Assembly (NCBI GenBank): GCA_934699305.1 | Contig: CAKUWM010000085.1 | Span: 1-9,702 of the forward strand | DNA length: 9,702 nt | DNA from: an uncultured Saprospiraceae bacterium | GTDB taxonomy: Bacteria > Bacteroidota > Bacteroidia > Chitinophagales > Saprospiraceae | Direction of reading: 5' to 3' | Shown here: positions 1-6,108 of the stretch, one piece after another | Position numbering within the stretch: the first letter of the stretch is position 1 | Layout of the letters: each line of letters opens with the position of its first letter | Position numbers and translations under genes: made by a program | Notes under the pieces: model-generated | Database searches by the model: none | What the model saw: the letters and a program-made list of their open reading frames with translations, nothing else | Told to the model about the DNA's origin: nothing

Positions 1-91
1 TCAAACAGAATTGCGAAGCAGAGAATTAGCTCAGATGTCTGAAGGACAATTGGCTAAAAGATCTAAAATAAGGTTTCGTAGAAGAAAATAA
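1..91 (+). CDS. rpmC: 50S ribosomal protein L29 (uL29), 3' end only
   Basis: This is the C-terminal end of a gene cut by the left window edge; the first complete codon begins at base 2 and the stop is TAA at 89-91, leaving 29 residues. The segment TELRSREL matches the end of the second helix of Bacteroidales L29 proteins (remembered as TELRQREL), and the position just before rpsQ is the standard place for rpmC. L29 binds 23S rRNA near the peptide exit tunnel and helps form the docking site for SRP and trigger factor. Oddly, the protein continues about 20 residues past the point where the Bacteroidales homologues I remember end, with a strongly basic finish (KIRFRRRK). The call rests on a short piece plus gene order. 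Confidence 0.85.
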   Translation, partial: QTELRSRELAQMSEGQLAKRSKIRFRRRK

Positions 92-133
92 TTGTATCCA
101 CCAATAGTTAATCATAATAAAGTATCCGTAAAT

Positions 134-397
134 ATGGAACCAGTTGTAAGAAAAGCCAGAAAAGAAAGGACAGGTAAGGTTACTTCCAACAAGATGGATA
201 AGTCAATATCCGTTAAGGTGGAAAGAAGAATCAAACACCCTCTATATGGTAAAATCATGAAAAAGTCAACCTCATTCATGGCACACGATGAGAAAAACGA
301 ATGCCAAATCGGTGACTTAGTTAGAATCATGGAAACTAGACCGCTTTCTAAAATCAAAAGATGGCGTTTGGTGGAAATTATTGAAAAAGCGAAGTAA
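134..397 (+). CDS. rpsQ: 30S ribosomal protein S17 (uS17)
   Basis: S17 is a primary 16S rRNA-binding protein of the 30S body with an OB-fold. The 87-residue product carries the family hallmarks: RKERTGKV near residues 9-16, NKMDKSISV at 19-27, HPLYGK at 35-40, HDEKNECQIGD at 51-61, and the signature RIMETRPLSK at 64-73 followed by KRWRLVEI. I chose the ATG at 134 because homology begins there and 87 aa is a normal length. The frame stays open upstream to a TTG at 92, directly after the rpmC stop, which would add 14 residues (MYPPIVNHNKVSVN) that resemble no S17 leader I know. There is no Shine-Dalgarno before the ATG. It lies between rpmC and rplN, as in the spc and S10 operons generally. Confidence 0.97.
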   Translation: MEPVVRKARKERTGKVTSNKMDKSISVKVERRIKHPLYGKIMKKSTSFMAHDEKNECQIGDLVRIMETRPLSKIKRWRLVEIIEKAK

Positions 398-427
398 TTT
401 AATAATCAGGAATAATCTTTATTTGTC

Positions 428-793
428 ATGATACAGACAGAATCAAGACTCAGAGTAGCAGATAATAGCGGAGCAAAAGAAGTTTTATGCATCCATGTAT
501 TGGGTGGATCTACAAGACGCTATGCATCTATCGGCGATAAAATCGTCGTTTCAGTGAAACATGCGAATCCGGGTGGTATAAAAAAAGGAACAGTATCCAA
601 AGCAGTTATTGTTCGTACTAAAAAAGAAATTAGAAGACCCGACGGTTCTTATATCCGCTTTGACGACAACGCTGTTGTCTTGTTGAACAATCAGGATGAA
701 CCGCGTGGCACTCGTATCTTTGGCCCCGTTGCTAGGGAATTAAGGGATAAAGATTATATGAGAATTGTTTCATTGGCTCCAGAAGTTCTTTAA
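428..793 (+). CDS. rplN: 50S ribosomal protein L14 (uL14)
   Basis: L14 is a five-stranded beta-barrel protein at the subunit interface. It contacts 16S rRNA helix 14 in bridge B8 and is the docking point for the silencing factor RsfS in many bacteria. The 121-residue product has the full conserved pattern: MIQTESRLRVADNSGAKE at the N-terminus, the central IGDKIVVSVK at 35-44, KKGTVSKAVIVRTKKEIRR at 52-70, then RFDDNAVVLLN at 77-87 and PRGTRIFGPVARELR at 92-106. Length is normal for the family. The ATG at 428 starts the protein exactly at the conserved MIQ. It follows rpsQ by 30 bases and precedes rplX by only 10, so the two are almost certainly co-transcribed and probably translationally linked. 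Confidence 0.98.
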   Translation: MIQTESRLRVADNSGAKEVLCIHVLGGSTRRYASIGDKIVVSVKHANPGGIKKGTVSKAVIVRTKKEIRRPDGSYIRFDDNAVVLLNNQDEPRGTRIFGPVARELRDKDYMRIVSLAPEVL

Positions 794-803
794 ATCGTAA
801 GTC

Positions 804-1151
804 ATGAGAAAAAAATCGAATTCTAATCAAAAACGCTTCGCACCTAAGCTCCATATTAAGAAAGGTGATGAGGTAATCATTATTGCTGGGAGCGAAAAGG
901 GCAATAAAGGAACAGTCTCAAAGGTCCTTGTTAGCCAGAATAGAGCCATTGTCGAAGGTCGCAACCTCGCCAAGAAGCATACTAAGCCACAACAAGATCA
1001 GCCGGGAGGAATCCAGGAAATAGAAATGCCTATTCATCTTTCTAATTTGATGCTTGTTGATAAAAAAGGCAATCCTAGCCGCATCGGACGTAAAGAAGAT
1101 AACGGTAAGTTGGTAAGATATTTTAAAAAATCAGGAGAAATTGTTAAATAA
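804..1151 (+). CDS. rplX: 50S ribosomal protein L24 (uL24)
   Basis: L24 is an assembly initiator of the 50S subunit that binds the 5' region of 23S rRNA. The 115-residue product has a KOW motif at about residues 15-45 (KLHIKKGDEVIIIAG, then KGNKGTVSKVL), the family IVEGRN at 49-54, a PGGI loop at 67-70, PIHLSNL at 76-82, and a C-terminus RIGRK...GKLVRYFKKSGE. The N-terminus carries about ten extra basic or polar residues (MRKKSNSNQKRFAP) before the usual KLHIKKGD start. No other in-frame ATG lies between them, so the ATG at 804 is the only good start. The stop TAA shares its last base with the rplE ATG (TAATG), indicating translational coupling. Confidence 0.97.
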   Translation: MRKKSNSNQKRFAPKLHIKKGDEVIIIAGSEKGNKGTVSKVLVSQNRAIVEGRNLAKKHTKPQQDQPGGIQEIEMPIHLSNLMLVDKKGNPSRIGRKEDNGKLVRYFKKSGEIVK

Positions 1152-1711
1152 TGAGTTACATTCCTAGATATAAAACTAAATATAAGGATGAAGTCATCCC
1201 TAAATTGATGGAAGAATTCAAATATACTTCTATCATGGAGGTGCCTCGACTTGAAAAGATATGCATCAATCAAGGTCTTGGTGATGCCGTTGCCGATAAG
1301 AAGGTAATTGATAACGCATTGGTTGATCTTACTACTATTGCCGGTCAAAAAGCAGTCATAACAAAGGCTACTAAATCAGTCTCTAACTTTAAATTGAGAG
1401 AAGGAATGCCGATCGGTATCCGCGTTACACTAAGAAATGAACGTATGTATGAATTTTTGGACAGATTCATCTCCGTTTCTCTTCCAAGAGTACGTGACTT
1501 TAAAGGGATTAATGATAAAAGTTTTGACGGTAGAGGTAATTATTCAATGGGTATTACGGAACAAATCATTTTTCCTGAAATCAATATAGACAAAATAGCA
1601 AAGGTACTTGGTATGAATATCACATTCGTGACCACAGCCAAAACAGATAAAGAAGCACACGCTTTATTGTCAGCTCTTGGCCTTCCTTTTAAAAATCAAA
1701 AAAATAGCTAA
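1151..1711 (+). CDS. rplE: 50S ribosomal protein L5 (uL5)
   Basis: L5 is part of the 5S RNP. It binds 5S rRNA together with L18, anchors it in the central protuberance, and contributes to bridge B1b with S13. The 186-residue product has the conserved N-terminal helix (YKDEVIPKLMEEF, residues 11-23), VPRLEKICINQGLGDA at 31-46, the loop GQKAVITKATKSVSNFKLR at 65-83, the beta-strand segment GMPIGIRVTLR at 85-95, LPRVRDFKGI at 111-120, and GNYSMGITEQIIFPEI at 129-144. Length fits the family. The start overlaps the rplX stop by one base. An AGGAG string at 1133-1137 lies 13 bases before the ATG but encodes the conserved SGE of L24, so I do not treat it as a ribosome binding site. Confidence 0.98.
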   Translation: MSYIPRYKTKYKDEVIPKLMEEFKYTSIMEVPRLEKICINQGLGDAVADKKVIDNALVDLTTIAGQKAVITKATKSVSNFKLREGMPIGIRVTLRNERMYEFLDRFISVSLPRVRDFKGINDKSFDGRGNYSMGITEQIIFPEINIDKIAKVLGMNITFVTTAKTDKEAHALLSALGLPFKNQKNS

Positions 1712-1724
1712 ATAATATTTCCAG

Positions 1725-1994
1725 ATGGCAAGAAAATCAATAATCGCGCGTGAAAGAAAGAGAGAACGCATGGTTGCAAAATATGCTGAAAAAAGAAAAC
1801 AGCTGAAAGAAGCCGGTAACTACGATGAGTTGGACAAATTACCACGTAATTCCAATTCAATTAGATTACACAATAGATGTAAACTGACCGGTCGTCCAAA
1901 AGGTTATATGAGAGATTTCGGAATATGTCGTGTGATGTTTAGAAAAATGGCACTCGATGGAAAAATTCCCGGAATAACAAAATCTTCTTGGTAA
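1725..1994 (+). CDS. rpsN: 30S ribosomal protein S14 (uS14), zinc-free short form
   Basis: S14 sits in the 30S head near the A and P sites and binds late in assembly. The 89-residue product shows the basic N-terminal helix (ARKSIIARERKRERM, then KYAEKR), LPRNSNSIRLHNRC around residues 39-52, KLTGRPKGYMRDFGICR at 53-69, and a C-terminus ending KSSW, the normal S14 finish. Zinc-binding S14 has two CxxC pairs; here only C52 and C68 remain, so this is the C-minus type. At 89 aa it has a shorter linker than the approximately 100-aa proteobacterial form, which agrees with S14 of several Bacteroidota. It lies 13 bases after rplE, the standard position. No second zinc-type S14 copy is in this window. 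Confidence 0.97.
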   Translation: MARKSIIARERKRERMVAKYAEKRKQLKEAGNYDELDKLPRNSNSIRLHNRCKLTGRPKGYMRDFGICRVMFRKMALDGKIPGITKSSW

Positions 1995-2037
1995 TATTAT
2001 TGAACAATTTATTTAAAAGCAAATTAAACTTTAGAAA

Positions 2038-2442
2038 ATGGCTCTAAATGATCCTATATCAGATTATCTCACCAGAATCAGAAATGCTCAGCAAGCTGGA
2101 CATAGAATAGTTGAAATTCCTGCATCAAATATGAAAAAAGGAATTACCGAAATTCTATACCAAAATGGCTATATCCTGAAGTATATGTTTGATGATGCGG
2201 AAGGTAAACAAGGTGTTATTAAGATTGCTTTGAAGTATAATGCACAGACTAAGCAACCCGTTATCCGTGAGTTGAAGCGCGTCAGCCGCCCCGGTCTTCG
2301 CCAATATTTCCATTGCGAAGAACTGCCACGAGTAATCAATGGTTTAGGAATTGCTATCGTTTCTACTTCTAAAGGACTTTTGACCGACAAACAAGCTAGA
2401 GCAATGAATGTTGGTGGTGAAGTTATATGCTTTATTAGCTAA
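2038..2442 (+). CDS. rpsH: 30S ribosomal protein S8 (uS8)
   Basis: S8 is a primary binder of the 16S rRNA central domain (helices 20, 21 and 25). In E. coli it also represses its operon at the translational level. The 134-residue product has the family's N-terminal DPISDYLTRIRNAQ (5-18), IPASNMKKGITEIL at 27-40, NGYI at 43-46, and the core rRNA-binding segment PRVINGLGIAIVSTSKG at 97-113, followed by GGEVIC at 126-131. Bacterial S8 usually ends with an aromatic residue after the Cys (for example CYVW or CYVY); here the end is CFIS. The 43-base gap before it is one of the longer ones, very A/T-rich and without Shine-Dalgarno. No mRNA mimic of the S8 site was recognised near the rplX-rplE junction. 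Confidence 0.97.
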   Translation: MALNDPISDYLTRIRNAQQAGHRIVEIPASNMKKGITEILYQNGYILKYMFDDAEGKQGVIKIALKYNAQTKQPVIRELKRVSRPGLRQYFHCEELPRVINGLGIAIVSTSKGLLTDKQARAMNVGGEVICFIS

Positions 2443-2471
2443 TTTATTTGAAAGTTAAGAACTAAATTATT

Positions 2472-3029
2472 ATGTCAAGAATAGGAAAAGCTCCCATCTC
2501 AGTTCCATCTGGTGTAGAGTTTAAAATAGATAAGTCTAATGTTGTTTCTGTTAAAGGTCCTAAAGGATCTTTGGTTAAGAAATTCGATCCGGATATCACC
2601 ATTAGTATAGAAGATGGTACATTGACAGTTACAAGGCCAACAGATTCTAAGCGTCATCGTTCAGTTCACGGACTTAGCCGTGCTTTATTAAATGGAATGG
2701 TAGAAGGGGTATCCACAGGTTTTACTAAAACTATGGAATTGATCGGTGTTGGTTTTAGAGCAAATAATACAGGTCAATTATTGGAATTGGCACTTGGTTT
2801 CTCTCACCCAATTATGTTTTATATACCGGATGAAGTAAAGGTTGAGACAAAAAACGAAAAAGGTTCGCCTCCAACTATTATACTTACAAGTTTCGATAAG
2901 CAATTAATTGGACAAGTAGCAGCCAAAATCAGATCATTTAAAAAGCCGGAACCATACAAAGGAAAAGGTATCAGATTTGCTGGCGAAGTTCTTAGAAGAA
3001 AAGCAGGAAAAACTGCCGGTAAAAAATAA
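2472..3029 (+). CDS. rplF: 50S ribosomal protein L6 (uL6)
   Basis: L6 has two repeated alpha/beta domains and binds 23S rRNA near the sarcin-ricin loop and the GTPase-associated region. The 185-residue product begins MSRIGKAPISVPSGV, with VSVKGPKGSL at 26-34 and the domain-1 helix segment HRSVHGLSRALLNGMVEGV (62-80). Domain 2 starts near residue 87 with MELIGVGFRA and ends with QLIGQVAAKIRSFKKPEPYK and GKGIRFAGE (about 145-172), which includes the 23S-contacting PEPYKGKGIR signature at 159-168. The lysine-rich tail (RRKAGKTAGKK) is typical. Length is normal. It follows rpsH by 29 bases. Confidence 0.98.
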   Translation: MSRIGKAPISVPSGVEFKIDKSNVVSVKGPKGSLVKKFDPDITISIEDGTLTVTRPTDSKRHRSVHGLSRALLNGMVEGVSTGFTKTMELIGVGFRANNTGQLLELALGFSHPIMFYIPDEVKVETKNEKGSPPTIILTSFDKQLIGQVAAKIRSFKKPEPYKGKGIRFAGEVLRRKAGKTAGKK

Positions 3030-3058
3030 TTTCTTTATAATATACTATTTTAAGTAAT

Positions 3059-3409
3059 ATGAAAAAGACAAAAGAGGAATCTAGACAAAGAATTCACTTT
3101 AGGATTAGAAAAAAGGTTCAGGGTTCAACAGAACGCCCTCGTCTGACGGTATTCCGTAGCAATAAGGGAATATATGCACAATTGGTTGACGATACTACAG
3201 GTAATGTGGTGACGGCTGCATCAACCCTACTTTTGGACAAAACGCCAGGGAATAAGGTAGAACAAGCTAAAGCAGTTGGGAAATTAATTGCTGAAAAGGC
3301 AAAAGATAAAAATATTGATTCTGTTGTATTTGACCGTAGCGGTTACCTTTACCACGGTAGAGTGAAAGCATTGGCTGATAGCGCACGTGAATCCGGATTA
3401 AAGTTTTAA
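3059..3409 (+). CDS. rplR: 50S ribosomal protein L18 (uL18)
   Basis: L18 binds 5S rRNA and, with L5, brings it into the central protuberance of the 50S subunit. The 116-residue product has the basic, flexible N-terminus (RQRIHFRIRKKVQGS), the strand motif ERPRLTVFRSNKGIYAQLVDD at about 25-45, a helix with AKAVGKLIAEKAK at 70-82, and the strongly conserved C-terminal FDRSGYLYHGRVKALAD followed by SARESGLKF. Length is normal for bacteria. It sits between rplF and rpsE with gaps of 29 and 18 bases, the canonical order. No Shine-Dalgarno is visible; the leader before ATG 3059 is nearly all A and T. Confidence 0.98.
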   Translation: MKKTKEESRQRIHFRIRKKVQGSTERPRLTVFRSNKGIYAQLVDDTTGNVVTAASTLLLDKTPGNKVEQAKAVGKLIAEKAKDKNIDSVVFDRSGYLYHGRVKALADSARESGLKF

Positions 3410-3427
3410 TTTTTAGAGAAAAATATA

Positions 3428-3952
3428 ATGGCAAAACAACCACATAATAAAATGCGTCCAGTTGACGCTGAATTGAAAGATAAGTTAGTCGCTGTTAACC
3501 GTGTTGCTAAAGTAACAAAAGGTGGACGTACATTTAGCTTTGCCGCTATTGGGGTAGTGGGCGACGGTCATGGTACTGTCGGTTATGGATTAGGTAAAGC
3601 AAGAGAAGTAGCTGATGCCATCGCCAAAGCAATTGATGATGCGAAGAAAAATCTGATCAGTTTCCCGATTTTAAAAGGAACGGTTCCCCATTCACAGTTA
3701 GGCAAATATGGTGCAGGTAAAGTCCTTATAAAGCCAGCTGCTGACGGTACGGGTGTTATTGCCGGTGGTGCTATGCGCGCAGTTCTTGAAACAGCTGGAG
3801 TACACAACGTACTTGCCAAATCTCAAGGAAGCTCCAATCCACATAACGTAGTGAAAGCTACAATTGATGCATTGTCTAAATTGAGAGATCCATACGCTGT
3901 TGCTCAAGAAAGAGGCATCACTTTGAATGAAATGTTTACAGGAGAATTTTAA
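3428..3952 (+). CDS. rpsE: 30S ribosomal protein S5 (uS5)
   Basis: S5 lies at the mRNA entry channel of the 30S subunit and affects decoding fidelity. In E. coli, changes in it give spectinomycin resistance or the ram phenotype. The 174-residue product has the N-terminal S5 dsRNA-binding-like domain at about 18-82 (RVAKVTKGGRTFSFAA, GDGHGTVGYGLGKAREV), then the C-terminal domain with GTVPHSQLGKYGAGKVLIKPA, GTGVIAGGAMRAVLE and AGVHNVLAKSQGSSNPHNVV (about 84-142). The spectinomycin-loop region around residues 26-34 (AKVTKGGRT) looks wild-type. It is followed after 12 bases by rpmD. Confidence 0.98.
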   Translation: MAKQPHNKMRPVDAELKDKLVAVNRVAKVTKGGRTFSFAAIGVVGDGHGTVGYGLGKAREVADAIAKAIDDAKKNLISFPILKGTVPHSQLGKYGAGKVLIKPAADGTGVIAGGAMRAVLETAGVHNVLAKSQGSSNPHNVVKATIDALSKLRDPYAVAQERGITLNEMFTGEF

Positions 3953-3964
3953 AAATATTGAGTC

Positions 3965-4147
3965 ATGGGACGAATAAAGATAACGCAAATAAAAAGTACA
4001 ATCGATCGGAATAAACGACAAAAGGCAACTATGGAAGCCTTGGGTATTAAAAAAGTGTACCGATCTGTTGAACATGATGATTCTCCTGCTATAAGAGGTA
4101 TGATCCAGGCTGTGGCTCACCTGATAGTTGTGGAAGAAGTAAAATAA
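3965..4147 (+). CDS. rpmD: 50S ribosomal protein L30 (uL30)
   Basis: L30 is a small ferredoxin-like 50S protein that contacts 23S rRNA domain II and the 5S region. It is absent in some bacterial lineages. The 60-residue product has the first strand (IKITQIKSTI), the basic turn DRNKRQKATMEALGIKKVYRSV, which is the family signature containing the LG-KK/R pattern, then SPAIRGMIQAVAHLIVVEEV, the second helix and last strand. Length is typical. Its place between rpsE and rplO is diagnostic. An AGGAG at the end of rpsE is about 18 bases upstream and encodes the S5 C-terminus, so it is unlikely to be a ribosome binding site. Confidence 0.97.
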   Translation: MGRIKITQIKSTIDRNKRQKATMEALGIKKVYRSVEHDDSPAIRGMIQAVAHLIVVEEVK

Positions 4148-4175
4148 TCTTTAAATTAATTTAAGATATATTCTG

Positions 4176-4622
4176 ATGGAATTAAATAATCTGAGACCGG
4201 CAGTAGGTTCTAATAAATCAAGTAAGAGAATTGCTCGTGGACAAGGAAGTGGTCGTGGTGGTACTTCTACTAAAGGTCACAAAGGTGCTAAAGCACGTAC
4301 CGGTTTTAATAGCAAACGAGCTCACGAAGGTGGTCAGATGCCACTTCAAATGAGACTTCCTAAGTTTGGATTTAAAAATATTAATCGTGTTGAATACGTT
4401 GGTATAAATTTAAATACGCTTGAAGCACTCGCTGAAATGTATAAAGTTTCTGAAATTAATTTTGATTTCTTGACCTCTAAAAAAGTTATTAAGAAATCCG
4501 AAAAATATAAGATACTAGGAACCGGTGAATTGACCAAATCTTTGACAGTGTCTGCTCATGCTGCCTCAAAAACTGCTCAGGAAAAAATTGCCGGTTTAGG
4601 TGGTACTTTTACCACGATTTAA
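4176..4622 (+). CDS. rplO: 50S ribosomal protein L15 (uL15)
   Basis: L15 is a late-assembling 50S protein whose long N-terminal arm threads into 23S rRNA. The 148-residue product starts MELNNLRPAVGSNKSSKRIARG, close to the bacterial consensus. It continues with the glycine-rich arm GQGSGRGGTSTKGHKGAKAR at about 22-41, FNSKRAHEGGQMPLQMRLPKFGF at 44-66, and a C-terminal globular domain with ILGTGELTKSLTVSAHAAS and an alanine-rich helix. Length is normal. It ends the ribosomal part of the spc block and is separated from secY by 50 A/T-rich bases, which hold only a weak 6-bp inverted repeat. Confidence 0.98.
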   Translation: MELNNLRPAVGSNKSSKRIARGQGSGRGGTSTKGHKGAKARTGFNSKRAHEGGQMPLQMRLPKFGFKNINRVEYVGINLNTLEALAEMYKVSEINFDFLTSKKVIKKSEKYKILGTGELTKSLTVSAHAASKTAQEKIAGLGGTFTTI

Positions 4623-4672
4623 TCATTGATCTAGTATCAATTTAGAATAATAAAATAATATTTATCTAAAGG

Positions 4673-6037
4673 ATGAAAAGGTTTATCAACACGTTAAAGA
4701 ATATATGGTCTATTAAGGAATTAAGGAATCGTATATTATATACTCTTTTATTACTTTTGGTTTTTAGATTAGGTTCATTTATCGTGTTGCCTGGAGTTAT
4801 GCCGGATGTTCTATCCAGCGTTGCTCAAAATAGAGGTGCCAATGACCTTCTCGGTTTGATAAATGTTTTTACGGGAGGTGCTTTTAATCAAGCTTCTATT
4901 CTAGCATTAGGTATCATGCCTTACATTACGGCTTCCATTATAATTCAGGTTTTGGGCTTTGCCGTTCCATATTTCCAGCGTCTTCAACAAAAAGAAGGTG
5001 AATCCGGACGTAAGAGATTAAATCAAATAACTAGGGTATTAACAGTTGCGATAACCTTAGTTCAAGGTGGTGCTTATCTTACTTATTTGAAAGGTGTAGG
5101 TGCCATCTCTCCCAATGTGTCAATGTCCATTTTCTGGGGGGCCAATATATTAATCTTGACAACAGGTACTATATTCGCTATGTGGTTGGGTGAAAAGATA
5201 ACGGATAAAGGGATCGGTAACGGTGTTTCGATTTTAATTATGGTGGGTATTTTGTCACGCTTACCTCAGGCATTGGTTTTCGAATTCGATGCACAGATGG
5301 CATCCAATGGATTGATTATGTTTATCCTTGAATTGGCTGCAATGTTTGTCATCATTATGTTTACGATATTAGTGGTACAAGGAGTACGAAAGATTCCATT
5401 ACAATTCCCTAAGAAAGCAATAGGAGGTGGAAGCCTTGCAGCCGGAAATAGAGATTATATTCCAATTAAGGTCAATGCATCAGGTGTAATGCCAATCATA
5501 TTTGCTCAAGCTCTGATGTTCTTGCCGGCAATAGTGGCACAGTATTTTGCTAGCTCAGAAAATCCGGAGATGGCATCACATGGCATCATTCGTTCATTAA
5601 ATGATACATTCTCATTTAGTTACAACTTTATCTATTTTATACTCATTATATTGTTTACATACGTATATACTGCACTATTGGTCAATCCACAACAATATGC
5701 AGAATATTTAAAACGATCAAATGCGTATATTCCCGGAGTAAAACCTGGAAAAGATACGGAAGATTATATAGATGCTATTACATCGAAAATTACTTTCCCG
5801 GGTGCTATCATCCTTGGAATAATAGCTGTTTTACCTCCAATTGCCGTTATGTTTGGCGTCAATCCGACATTCGCAATGTTCTTTGGTGGAACATCTTTGT
5901 TAATTGATGTTGCTGTTATTTTGGATACATTGGCTCAGATAGAAAGACATTTGTTGATGAGAAAATATGATGGATTGGTTCAATCGGGAAAAATACAGGG
6001 TCGCGGATCAGGAGGAATTCAGATTGGAGCGTATTAA
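4673..6037 (+). CDS. secY: protein translocase channel subunit SecY
   Basis: SecY is the ten-helix pore of the SecYEG translocon in the inner membrane; it exports unfolded preproteins with SecA and inserts membrane proteins delivered by SRP. The 454-residue product matches along its whole length: TM1 at about 20-40, the plug region around 56-75 (LLGLINVFTGGAFNQ), GIMPYITASIIIQVL at 80-94 (TM2), the cytosolic KEGESGRKR at 107-115, KITDKGIGNGVSILI at 175-189, KVNASGVMPIIFAQ at 266-279 (TM7), the cytosolic loop YIPGVKPGKDTEDYI at 352-366, which binds SecA and ribosomes in E. coli SecY, and FFGGTSLLIDVAVILDTLAQIE at 403-424 (TM10). The C-tail is short. AAAGG touches the ATG with no spacer, too close to act as a normal Shine-Dalgarno. 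Confidence 0.98.
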   Translation: MKRFINTLKNIWSIKELRNRILYTLLLLLVFRLGSFIVLPGVMPDVLSSVAQNRGANDLLGLINVFTGGAFNQASILALGIMPYITASIIIQVLGFAVPYFQRLQQKEGESGRKRLNQITRVLTVAITLVQGGAYLTYLKGVGAISPNVSMSIFWGANILILTTGTIFAMWLGEKITDKGIGNGVSILIMVGILSRLPQALVFEFDAQMASNGLIMFILELAAMFVIIMFTILVVQGVRKIPLQFPKKAIGGGSLAAGNRDYIPIKVNASGVMPIIFAQALMFLPAIVAQYFASSENPEMASHGIIRSLNDTFSFSYNFIYFILIILFTYVYTALLVNPQQYAEYLKRSNAYIPGVKPGKDTEDYIDAITSKITFPGAIILGIIAVLPPIAVMFGVNPTFAMFFGGTSLLIDVAVILDTLAQIERHLLMRKYDGLVQSGKIQGRGSGGIQIGAY

Positions 6038-6053
6038 TATTATATCATTATAT

Positions 6054-6075
6054 CCAACTGAGATATCAGTATTGG
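6054..6075 (+). other. imperfect hairpin in the secY-map gap
   Basis: The 71-base gap at 6038-6108 is the longest non-coding stretch here. In it, CCAACTGA (6054-6061) and TCAGTATTGG (6066-6075) can pair around a GATA loop. The inner five pairs (ACTGA/TCAGT) are perfect; one A-T and two C-G pairs follow after single-base bulges at A6071 and one T. No T run follows (the next bases are TTGCAATTAAAA), so it does not look like an intrinsic terminator. It might be an RNA processing or stability element, or chance in A/T-rich DNA. Confidence 0.25.
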
Positions 6076-6108
6076 TTGCAATTAAAATAAAAAACAATTT
6101 CCTGTTCA

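Noticed and set aside
1133..1137. AGGAG before rplE as a Shine-Dalgarno
   Set aside because: Spacing of 13 bases is long, and the bases encode the conserved SGE near the end of L24. The same argument removes the AGGAG before rpmD at the end of S5.
1140..1190. An S8-binding mRNA mimic at the rplE start, as in the E. coli spc operon
   Set aside because: I found no stem with an internal loop resembling 16S helix 21 around the rplX-rplE junction.
1034..1348. A 104-codon reverse-strand frame across the rplX-rplE junction, and similar antisense frames within rpsE, map and rplO
   Set aside because: All lie opposite strongly conserved ribosomal or map codons, with compositions expected from antisense of A/T-rich genes; no independent support.
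4625..4641. Inverted repeat ATTGAT/ATCAAT in the rplO-secY gap as a terminator
   Set aside because: Only six A/T-rich pairs with a 5-base loop and no T run after it; expected often by chance in this base composition.
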